Part shown: in pieces, positions 1 to 5,921 of the stretch
Layout of the letters: the number at the start of each line of letters is the position of its first letter
Position numbering within the stretch: position 1 is the first letter of the stretch
NCBI GenBank assembly: GCA_000715605.1
Contig: KL568547.1
Coordinates: 35,252-41,551 of the forward strand
Direction of reading: 5' to 3'
From: Streptomyces speibonae
Lineage (GTDB): Bacteria; Actinomycetota; Actinomycetes; Streptomycetales; Streptomycetaceae
DNA: 6,300 nt
Program-made: the position numbers and the translations under genes
The notes under the pieces: generated by a model
Databases searched by the model: none
The model's input: the letters and a program-made list of their open reading frames with translations, nothing else
Told to the model about the DNA's origin: nothing

Positions 1-627
1 TACCGGATGCGCGCCGCCCGCCACCTCCAGCGGCGCCGCAGCGAGCAGCCGGAGCGGCCGGCCGACGACGGCACCCTGCTCTCCGCGTTCCTGCGGGAGC
101 TCGCCGACCGGGCGCCCGAGGACCTGATGGTGTTCGACGAGGCGCTGACGGCGGCCGGGCCGCTCAACGCCCATCTGCCCGGCCGGCTCCCCGGCCACTG
201 GTTCTCCACCCGCGGCGGCTCGCTCGGCGTGGGCATCCCCGGCGCCATCGGCATCAAGCTGGCCCACCCGGACAGGACGGTGATCGGCTTCACCGGCGAC
301 GGCGGGTCGATGTACACGATCCAGGCGCTGTACACGGCCGTACGGCACGGCGTCGGCGCCAAGTTCGTGATCTGCAACAACCGCAGCTACAAGCTGCTGG
401 ACCTGAACATCGAGCAGTACTGGCGCGAGCGCGGCATCCCGCTGCACCCCCACCCGTCGCCCTTCGACCTGTCCCGGCCCGACCTGGGGTTCACGGACAT
501 CGCGCGCGGCTTCGGCGTGGACGGGGTGCGGGTCGACGACCGGGAGCAGGTGCCGTACGCGGTCAAGCGGATGCTCGCCGACGACAAGCCGTTCCTCATC
601 GACCTGCGCACCACCGAGGGGGCCTGA
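1..627 (+). CDS. Thiamine-diphosphate-dependent enzyme, C-terminal part (benzoylformate decarboxylase/acetolactate synthase superfamily), 5'-truncated
   Basis: The reading frame is open from the left edge, so this is the last 208 codons of a longer gene; family members are usually about 530-600 residues. The visible part is the ThDP (PP) domain. It carries the GDG-to-NN cofactor motif: GDG at bases 295-303 and NN at 376-381. The Asp at 298-300, the second Asn at 379-381 and the Ser two residues later have the 27-residue spacing of the Mg-diphosphate ligands in Pseudomonas benzoylformate decarboxylase. The segment FSTRGGSLGVGIPGAIGIKL (202-261) also fits that family. Such enzymes decarboxylate 2-keto acids or ligate the resulting activated aldehyde in the cytoplasm. 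The substrate cannot be read from this half, because part of the active site lies in the missing N-terminal domain. The Met at base 7 is internal and not a start. The TGA is three bases before the DJ-1/PfpI gene, suggesting one operon. Superfamily membership is firm; the precise reaction is unknown. Confidence 0.9.
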   Translation, partial: YRMRAARHLQRRRSEQPERPADDGTLLSAFLRELADRAPEDLMVFDEALTAAGPLNAHLPGRLPGHWFSTRGGSLGVGIPGAIGIKLAHPDRTVIGFTGDGGSMYTIQALYTAVRHGVGAKFVICNNRSYKLLDLNIEQYWRERGIPLHPHPSPFDLSRPDLGFTDIARGFGVDGVRVDDREQVPYAVKRMLADDKPFLIDLRTTEGA

Positions 628-630
628 GCC

Positions 631-1230
631 ATGTCCGCAACACCGTCCCGGGACGGGGCGCTCACCGGCCGCCGCATCGCGGTGCTCGCCGAGAGCGACT
701 TCTACGAGCCCGAGATCGCCTACTACCAGCGCCGGTTCGCCGAGGAGGGCGCCGAGGTCGACTTCCTGACCCGGCTGTGGGGCAACCGGGCGATCACCTT
801 CACCGGTCACGAGTACCGGGCGCCGCTGACCGTCACCGGCGACCTGGAGGACCTCGACGACCGCCGGCTGCGCGGCTACGACGCGCTGATCGTGCCGTCC
901 GGCATGGTCGCCGACCGGCTGCGCTACACCGAGGACATCGAGCGGCTGGCGCCCGCGACCGATCTGCTGCGGCGGGCGTTCGCCCGCTCCGGGATCGTCA
1001 AGGGGATCATCTGCCACGGCATGTGGCTGGCCGCGTCGATCCCGTACGTGGTCCGCGGCCGCAAGGTCGTCTGCCACAACAACCTCATCGGTGACGTGCG
1101 CAACATGGGCGCCACCTACGTCGACCAGGACGTCGTCGTCGACGGTGACCTGGTGACCGCGCGCACCGGCGACCACTGCCATCTGTTCGCCAGGACCATC
1201 ATCGACGAGCTCGTGCTGCGAGGTGCGTGA
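631..1230 (+). CDS. DJ-1/PfpI family protein
   Basis: This 199-residue protein has the flavodoxin-like alpha/beta fold of the DJ-1/PfpI superfamily and fills the family's usual length. The nucleophile elbow is GIICHGMWLA, with Cys128 followed by His129 as in PfpI-type members. Upstream, DALIVPSG (84-91) occupies the place of the usual PGG turn, and an acidic cluster near the N-terminus (Asp23, Glu26, Glu28) could supply the acidic residue that pairs with the Cys. Family members include proteases/chaperones, glyoxalase-III- or deglycase-like enzymes, and isonitrile hydratases, so the reaction is not assignable. Placement between a ThDP enzyme and an AGE-like sugar enzyme makes handling of a reactive carbonyl a reasonable guess, but that is inference. 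The ATG at 631 has GAGGGGG at 616-622, 8 bases upstream inside the previous gene's end. The TGA is three bases before the next ATG. No signal peptide or membrane segment is seen, so it is probably cytoplasmic. Confidence 0.9.
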   Translation: MSATPSRDGALTGRRIAVLAESDFYEPEIAYYQRRFAEEGAEVDFLTRLWGNRAITFTGHEYRAPLTVTGDLEDLDDRRLRGYDALIVPSGMVADRLRYTEDIERLAPATDLLRRAFARSGIVKGIICHGMWLAASIPYVVRGRKVVCHNNLIGDVRNMGATYVDQDVVVDGDLVTARTGDHCHLFARTIIDELVLRGA

Positions 1231-1233
1231 GAC

Positions 1234-3081
1234 ATGACCGGCAACACCGGCACACCCGCCTTCACCTTCTCCGACACCGTCGCGGGCCGGGTCACCGGCT
1301 TCGACGCGGCCGCCCGCGAGGTCACCGTCGCCACCGCCGACGGCGGCGCCGTCACCGTGTCCCTGGACGGCGGTCCGAGCGCGGAGCTGCTGCGCAACCT
1401 GGGCGAGCCCTACCAGGACGCCTCGGGCCACATCGACGACCTGCTGACCGAGGGCCGCTTCCTGCTCGCGTACGGCATCTTCTACCCCAAGGGCGACGGC
1501 CTGCGGTTCGAGGCCAAGCGGCTGATCTTCACGGGGCGGGACGCCGACGACCACCGTTTCGAGGAGACCGGCTGGTGGATCCGGCAGATCCGGGAGATCG
1601 CCGCGTTCTACCGGCGGGCCCAGTTCGGCGAGGGGCCCGTCGACTTCACCGGCTACCGCACCGAGATACGGCTCAGCGGCGACAAGACCGCGAGCCATGT
1701 GCAGGAGACCGACACCATCTCCCGGCTGGTGTACGGCATGGCCTCGGCGTTCCTGCTCACCGGTGAGGACGGGTACCTGGAGGTCGCCGAGCGCGGCACC
1801 GAGTACCTGCGCGAGCACATGCGCTTCGTCGACACCGACGAGAACGTCGTGTACTGGTACCACGGGCTGAAGGTCGACGGGGAGACCGAGACCAAGCTGT
1901 TCACCTCGGAGTTCTCCGACGACTACGACGCCCTGCCGGCGTACGAGCAGATCTACGCGCTGGCCGGTCCGGTGCAGACGTACCGGATCACCGGCGACCC
2001 GCGGATCAAGGCGGACGCGGACGCCACCATCCGGCTGTTCGACCGCTTCTACCTCGACCCGGAGCACGGCGGCTACTTCTCGCACATCGATCCGATCCTG
2101 CTCAGCCCGGAGCACGAGTCGCTGGGTCCCAACCGGTCCCGCAAGAACTGGAACTCGGTCGGCGACCACGCCCCGGCGTATCTGATCAACCTGTACCTGG
2201 CGACCGGCGAGAAGTCCTACGCCGACATGCTGGAGTACACCTTCGACACCATCGCCGAACGCTTCCCGGACCCCGGCGACAGCCCGTTCGTCCAGGAGCG
2301 CTTCCACAAGGACTGGTCGCCCGACACCACCCACGGCTGGCAGCAGAACCGGGCGGTCGTCGGCCACAACCTCAAGATCGCCTGGAATCTGATGCGGATG
2401 CACTCGCTGCGTCCCAAGGAGCGCTATCTGGAGCTGGCCGCCGGCATCGGCGAGACCATGCCCGCGGTGGGCAGCGACCGCCGGCGCGGCGGCTGGTACG
2501 ACGTGGTCGAGCGGCTGAAGGCGGACGGGGAGGACGTCTTCCGCTTCACCTGGCACGACCGCAAGGCGTGGTGGCAGCAGGAGCAGGCGATCCTGGCCTA
2601 TCTGATCCTGCACGGCCTCACCCGGCGCGAGGACTTCCGCACCGAGGCCCGGGACGCGGAGTCCTTCTACAACGCCTTCTTCCTCGACCACGACGAGGGC
2701 GCCGTCTACTTCAACACCCTCGCCAACGGGCTGCCGTACCTGCTGGGGGTGGAGCGGCTCAAGGGCAGCCACTCGATGTCGATGTACCACTCGGCCGAGC
2801 TGTGCTACCTCGCCGCGGTCTACAACAACCTGCTGGTCAACCGGCGGCCGATGGACTTCTGGTTCAAGCCCGACCCGGCCGTGCTGCCCGACCGTGTGCT
2901 GCGGGTCGCCCCCGACCTGCTGCCGGCCGGCTCGGTCCGCGTCCACTCCGTGGAGATCGACGGCGAGCCGCACACCGACTTCCAGGCCGAGGCCCTGACC
3001 GTGCGCCTGCCCGAGACCTCGGGCCGGGTCAAGGTCAAGGTGCGCCTGGTCCCCGACTCCCGCCCGGAGGTGACGGGATGA
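1234..3081 (+). CDS. AGE-family (N-acylglucosamine 2-epimerase-like) protein with extra terminal beta domains
   Basis: This 615-residue protein has an alpha/alpha-barrel core (about 113-535) resembling N-acylglucosamine 2-epimerases, cellobiose 2-epimerases and mannose/sulfoquinovose isomerases. By eye, the marker motifs are VVGHNLKIAWNLMR with His378 (family GH-x-x-E-x-x-W region), HDRKAWWQQEQA at 441-452 (family K-x-WWPQxE), and SHSMSMYH with His513 and His519 near the end, where the second catalytic His is expected. These enzymes invert or isomerise a free or N-acylated sugar at C2 through proton transfer between histidines. The position usually held by Glu in GH-x-x-E is Lys381 here, so substrate handling may differ. 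At 615 residues it exceeds the typical ~390-430. Residues ~10-101 form a beta-rich, OB-like N-terminal region and ~540-611 a beta-rich tail. GAGGTG at 1220-1225 serves the ATG at 1234. The stop overlaps the next start (ATGA, 3078-3081). No signal peptide is seen. The fold assignment is good; activity and sugar are unknown. Confidence 0.82.
   Translation: MTGNTGTPAFTFSDTVAGRVTGFDAAAREVTVATADGGAVTVSLDGGPSAELLRNLGEPYQDASGHIDDLLTEGRFLLAYGIFYPKGDGLRFEAKRLIFTGRDADDHRFEETGWWIRQIREIAAFYRRAQFGEGPVDFTGYRTEIRLSGDKTASHVQETDTISRLVYGMASAFLLTGEDGYLEVAERGTEYLREHMRFVDTDENVVYWYHGLKVDGETETKLFTSEFSDDYDALPAYEQIYALAGPVQTYRITGDPRIKADADATIRLFDRFYLDPEHGGYFSHIDPILLSPEHESLGPNRSRKNWNSVGDHAPAYLINLYLATGEKSYADMLEYTFDTIAERFPDPGDSPFVQERFHKDWSPDTTHGWQQNRAVVGHNLKIAWNLMRMHSLRPKERYLELAAGIGETMPAVGSDRRRGGWYDVVERLKADGEDVFRFTWHDRKAWWQQEQAILAYLILHGLTRREDFRTEARDAESFYNAFFLDHDEGAVYFNTLANGLPYLLGVERLKGSHSMSMYHSAELCYLAAVYNNLLVNRRPMDFWFKPDPAVLPDRVLRVAPDLLPAGSVRVHSVEIDGEPHTDFQAEALTVRLPETSGRVKVKVRLVPDSRPEVTG
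3066..3073 (+). promoter_or_regulatory. Full-consensus Shine-Dalgarno for the first STAS gene, inside the epimerase coding end
   Basis: GGAGGTGA matches the anti-Shine-Dalgarno end of actinomycete 16S rRNA at all eight positions. It ends 4 bases before the ATG at 3078; measured from the GGAGG core the gap is 7. It fixes the start of the STAS protein and rules out the long in-frame upstream extension. It lies entirely within the last codons of the epimerase gene. The STAS gene therefore has its own strong initiation signal as well as the ATGA overlap. Confidence 0.85.
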
Positions 3082-3419
3082 CCGTCAAGCTCACGTCCCG
3101 TATGGAAGGCGCCGCCTGTGTGGTCGCCCTGGAGGGGGAGGTCAACTCCACCACCTCCGGCGGTCTCCAGGCGCAGCTGCTGCCGTTCATCGGCCAGGAG
3201 GGAAGGGTCCTGATCGATCTGAGCGGCGTCAGCTACATCTCCAGCGCCGGTCTGCGCACGCTGCTGATCGTGCACCGCCGGGCCCAGCAGGTACGGGCCC
3301 GGGTGACCCTGGTCGGCCTGTCCGAGGAGGTGCGGTTCGTGATGTCGGCGACCGGCTTCCTGGACTTCTTCGAGGTCACCGACGACCTCGACGACGCGCT
3401 GGAACGTGCGGGCGGATGA
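3078..3419 (+). CDS. STAS-domain anti-sigma factor antagonist (RsbV/SpoIIAA-like), first copy
   Basis: This 113-residue protein is a single STAS domain with no other module. The phospho-acceptor loop is DLSGVSYISSAGLRTLL (47-63). Aligned with SpoIIAA, Ser56 is the likely phosphorylated serine and Ser55 takes the place of the Asp before it. In this family the unphosphorylated antagonist binds an RsbW/SpoIIAB-type kinase and releases its sigma factor, while phosphorylation blocks binding. Asn23 (GEVNSTTSG) stands where SpoIIAA and the second STAS protein here have Asp. The start is the ATG at 3078, supported by a consensus ribosome binding site at 3066-3073 and by STAS homology beginning at residue 3. 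An open frame continues upstream but only as a shadow of the epimerase gene. Both ends overlap neighbours by ATGA (3078-3081 and 3416-3419), so it is probably translationally coupled to both metabolic enzymes. The partner kinase is probably the one beginning at 5922, by inference. Confidence 0.93.
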   Translation: MTVKLTSRMEGAACVVALEGEVNSTTSGGLQAQLLPFIGQEGRVLIDLSGVSYISSAGLRTLLIVHRRAQQVRARVTLVGLSEEVRFVMSATGFLDFFEVTDDLDDALERAGG

Positions 3420-5560
3420 CCGTCGAGGACCTGCGCGAGCGCGTCGACGGCTATCCGACGCGCCGGATCAACGGCTACCGGGTGCGCGCGGGACGGCCCT
3501 TCCCGTACGGCGCCCACCCGGTGCCCGGCGGGATCACCTTCTCCGTGTACTCCGACCGGGCCACCTCGATGAGCCTGGTGCTCTTCGAGCGGGGCGCGAA
3601 ACGGCCCGTCGCGGAGCTGCCGTTCCCGCCCGAGTTCCGGGTGGGCAGCGTGTACGCGATGACGGTGTTCGGCCTGGACGTCGAGAACCTGGAGTACGGC
3701 TTCCGCGCCGAGGGCCCCTTCGACCCCGCGGCCGGCGACCGGTTCGACGCGGCCAAGGTGCTCAGCGACCCGTACGCCCGGCTGGTGTCGGGCCGTGACG
3801 TGTGGGGTGCGGAGCCCGACTGGGACGACGTCTACCCCTACCGGGCGCGGATCCCGGACGACGACTTCGACTGGGGCGACGACACCCCGCCGGGCATCCC
3901 CACCGAGGACCTGGTCATCTACGAGACCCATGTGCGCGGCTTCACCCGGCACCCCTCCTCGGGGGTGTCGGCGCCGGGCACCTACGCGGGGCTGCGGGAG
4001 AAGATCCCGTATCTGCGGCGGCTGGGGGTGAACTGCGTCGAGCTGCTGCCGGTGTTCGAGTTCGACGAGCTCGACAACCCGCGCACCGATCCGCGCACCG
4101 GGGACCGGCTGTACAACTACTGGGGGTACAACACCGTCTCCTTCTTCGCGCCGAAGGCCGGGTACGCGGCCACCGGCCGCTTCGGTATGCAGGCCGACGA
4201 GTTCAAGTCGCTGGTGAAGGAGCTGCACCGGGCGGGCATCGAGGTCGTCCTGGACGTGGTGTTCAACCACACCGCCGAGGGCAACGAGCAGGGGCCGACG
4301 ATCTCGTTCCGCGGCCTGGACAACGCGACGTACTACATGCTCACCCCGCGCGGGGAGTACTACAACTTCAGCGGCACCGGGAACACGGTGAACTGCAACC
4401 ACCCGGTGGTGCGGGACTTCGTGCTGTCCTGTCTGCGGTACTGGGTCGCCGAGTACCACGTCGACGGGTTCCGCTTCGATCTCGCGGCGATCCTCGACCG
4501 GGCGCCGGACGGCACCCCGCTGCCCAATCCGCCGCTGCTGGAGCAGCTCGCCCACGACCCGGTGCTGCGGCACACCAAGCTGATCGCCGAGGCCTGGGAC
4601 GCGGCCGGCCTGTACCAGGTGGGCCACTTCCCCAACTACGGCCGCTGGTCGGAATGGAACGGCAAGTTCCGGGACGCGGTGCGGCGGTTCGTCAAGGGCG
4701 ACGCCGGTCTCGTCGGCGAGCTGGCCACCCGGATGGCCGGCTCCCCCGACCTGTACCAGGGCCGCACCTCCTCCGCGTCGGTCAACTTCGTCACCGCGCA
4801 CGACGGCTTCACCCTCAACGACCTCGTCTCGTACAACGACAAGCACAACGAGGCCAACGGCGAGGGCGGCGCGGACGGCGCCGACGACAATCACAGCTGG
4901 AACTGCGGCGAGGAGGGCCCCAGCGCCGACCCCCACGTCCGCGCCCTGCGGATGCGGCAGATGAAGAACATGCTGCTGATCCTGCTCACCAGCCAGGGCG
5001 TGCCCATGCTGCTGGCCGGTGACGAGGTGGGCCGCACCCAGCTCGGCAACAACAACACCTACTGCCAGGACAACGAGCTGTCCTGGTTCGACTGGGGGCT
5101 CGCCGAGGGACCGACGGCCAACACCGAACTGCTGGAGTTCACGCGGGCGTTGATCGCCTTCCGGCGCGCCCATCCGGTGCTGCGCAGCGCCGGCCACCCC
5201 ACCGGCTCGGACCGGGTGGGCAGCGGCCTGCCCGACATCAGCTGGCACGGGGTGCGCGCCGGCGCGCCGGACTGGTCGAGCCACTGCCGGGTGCTGGCGC
5301 TGATGCGCTGCGGCCGGCACGCCAAGGACGGCACCGAACCCGACGAGAACGTCTACCTCGCGGTCAACGCGCACTGGGAGGCGCACGACCTGGAGCTGCC
5401 CCGGCTGCCCGCCGGGGAGGTCTGGCACCTGTTCGCGGACACCTCCCAGGCCGCCGCCCACCCGCTCGGCGCCGAACCGGCGCTGGAGCACCCGGGGCGC
5501 TATCACCTCGGCCCGCACTCCGCGGTGATCCTCGTGGGGCGCTCCGCCGGCCCCCGCTGA
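3416..5560 (+). CDS. glgX: Glycogen debranching enzyme GlgX (GH13 isoamylase type)
   Basis: This 714-residue protein should hydrolyse alpha-1,6 branches of phosphorylase-trimmed glycogen, or related alpha-glucans, in the cytoplasm. An N-terminal CBM48/isoamylase-N domain spans about 22-106. The GH13 barrel begins near DLVIYETHVRGF (residue 165 on). The four conserved regions are all present: I, DVVFNHT with Asp280 and His285; II, DGFRFDLA with nucleophile Asp355; III, LIAEAWD with acid/base Glu392; IV, FVTAHDGF with His462 and transition-state stabiliser Asp463. A beta-rich C-terminal domain follows from roughly 600. Length lies between E. coli GlgX (about 657) and archaeal TreX (about 718), so it is complete, and TreX-like specificity is possible. 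The ATG at 3416 overlaps the STAS stop (ATGA). Only a weak GGGCGG-like sequence precedes it, so initiation probably depends on translation of the STAS gene. No glgB, glgP, glgC or trehalose gene is visible beside it. Confidence 0.94.
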   Translation: MTVEDLRERVDGYPTRRINGYRVRAGRPFPYGAHPVPGGITFSVYSDRATSMSLVLFERGAKRPVAELPFPPEFRVGSVYAMTVFGLDVENLEYGFRAEGPFDPAAGDRFDAAKVLSDPYARLVSGRDVWGAEPDWDDVYPYRARIPDDDFDWGDDTPPGIPTEDLVIYETHVRGFTRHPSSGVSAPGTYAGLREKIPYLRRLGVNCVELLPVFEFDELDNPRTDPRTGDRLYNYWGYNTVSFFAPKAGYAATGRFGMQADEFKSLVKELHRAGIEVVLDVVFNHTAEGNEQGPTISFRGLDNATYYMLTPRGEYYNFSGTGNTVNCNHPVVRDFVLSCLRYWVAEYHVDGFRFDLAAILDRAPDGTPLPNPPLLEQLAHDPVLRHTKLIAEAWDAAGLYQVGHFPNYGRWSEWNGKFRDAVRRFVKGDAGLVGELATRMAGSPDLYQGRTSSASVNFVTAHDGFTLNDLVSYNDKHNEANGEGGADGADDNHSWNCGEEGPSADPHVRALRMRQMKNMLLILLTSQGVPMLLAGDEVGRTQLGNNNTYCQDNELSWFDWGLAEGPTANTELLEFTRALIAFRRAHPVLRSAGHPTGSDRVGSGLPDISWHGVRAGAPDWSSHCRVLALMRCGRHAKDGTEPDENVYLAVNAHWEAHDLELPRLPAGEVWHLFADTSQAAAHPLGAEPALEHPGRYHLGPHSAVILVGRSAGPR

Positions 5561-5582
5561 ACCCGCCCCGACGAGACCACAC

Positions 5583-5588
5583 AAGGAG
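5583..5588 (+). promoter_or_regulatory. Ribosome binding site of the second STAS gene
   Basis: AAGGAG ends 6 bases before the ATG at 5595 and decides that start. It sits in the only real gap of the window, the 34 bases at 5561-5594 between the glgX stop and this gene. I see no convincing hairpin terminator and no clear -10/-35 pair in that gap, so read-through from glgX is the simplest reading. Confidence 0.8.
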
Positions 5589-5594
5589 CCCGCC

Positions 5595-5906
5595 ATGTCC
5601 TTCGACGTCAGGCTGAGGGTCGACGAACGCACCGCCGTCATCGACCTGTCCGGCGAACTCGACGCCGCGACCGCCCCCCGCTTCCACGAGACCATCGACG
5701 CCGCCGCCACCGCGGGCGCGATCGAGCTGGTGATCCACGCCAGGCAGCTGTCCTACCTGTCCAGCGCCGGACTGCGTTCGCTGGTCTTCGCCCGCCAGAA
5801 GATGGGCGACGACGTGCGCATCGCCGTCGTCGGCGCCCCCGAACCGGTCGCCAGGACCATACGGCTGGCCGGCTTCGACCACAGCATCCACCTCGTCGAC
5901 GCGTGA
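5595..5906 (+). CDS. STAS-domain anti-sigma factor antagonist (RsbV/SpoIIAA-like), second copy
   Basis: This 103-residue protein is a second stand-alone STAS domain. GELDAATAP (20-28) matches the SpoIIAA-type N-terminal loop and keeps Asp23. The phospho-acceptor loop is LSYLSSAGLRSL (52-63), with Ser57 the likely phosphorylation site. In the strand before it, the conserved Asp of the family's DLS motif is replaced by His48 (VIHARQLSY). It differs clearly from the STAS protein at 3078-3419 and is not a recent duplicate: outside the SSAGLR loop the two sequences differ at most positions. Its gene lies 15 bases before an RsbW-like kinase gene, the arrangement of antagonist/kinase pairs such as RsbV-RsbW and SpoIIAA-SpoIIAB, so it is the more likely direct partner of that kinase. 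The start is fixed by AAGGAG at 5583-5588. Antagonist function is inferred from family and context. Confidence 0.92.
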   Translation: MSFDVRLRVDERTAVIDLSGELDAATAPRFHETIDAAATAGAIELVIHARQLSYLSSAGLRSLVFARQKMGDDVRIAVVGAPEPVARTIRLAGFDHSIHLVDA

Positions 5907-5911
5907 GGGGG
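5905..5911 (+). promoter_or_regulatory. Ribosome binding site of the anti-sigma kinase gene
   Basis: GAGGGGG overlaps the TGA of the second STAS gene and ends 10 bases before the ATG at 5922. It is the only purine-rich site upstream of the kinase domain in this frame with usable spacing. It supports ATG 5922 over a later GTG near 6015, which has no comparable site. Confidence 0.6.
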
Positions 5912-5921
5912 CGGCACCGTC

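Noticed and set aside
1227..1766. A 179-codon + strand open frame at the start of the AGE-like gene
   Set aside because: It is Arg/His-rich and out of frame with the epimerase-like gene, whose motifs and ribosome binding site support the frame from 1234.
2568..3077. Upstream in-frame extension of the first STAS protein (170 extra codons)
   Set aside because: The extension overlaps the conserved AGE-like C-terminal region, is Arg/Pro/Gly-rich without domain character, and a perfect ribosome binding site plus STAS homology place the start at 3078.
3802..5022. A 406-codon + strand open frame inside glgX
   Set aside because: It is an out-of-frame, Arg/Gly/Ala-rich reading of glgX with no motif and no ribosome binding site of note.
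5561..5594. Possible terminator or promoter between glgX and the second STAS gene
   Set aside because: I found no stem-loop with a T run and no recognisable -10/-35 spacing in the 34 bases; only the AAGGAG ribosome binding site stands out.
3233..5710. An 825-codon open frame on the - strand opposite glgX
   Set aside because: It lies antisense to a gene with all GH13 motifs and is Val/Gly/Arg/His-rich with no recognisable domain. Strong G/C at third positions of glgX leaves the opposite frame free of stops, so it is a shadow.
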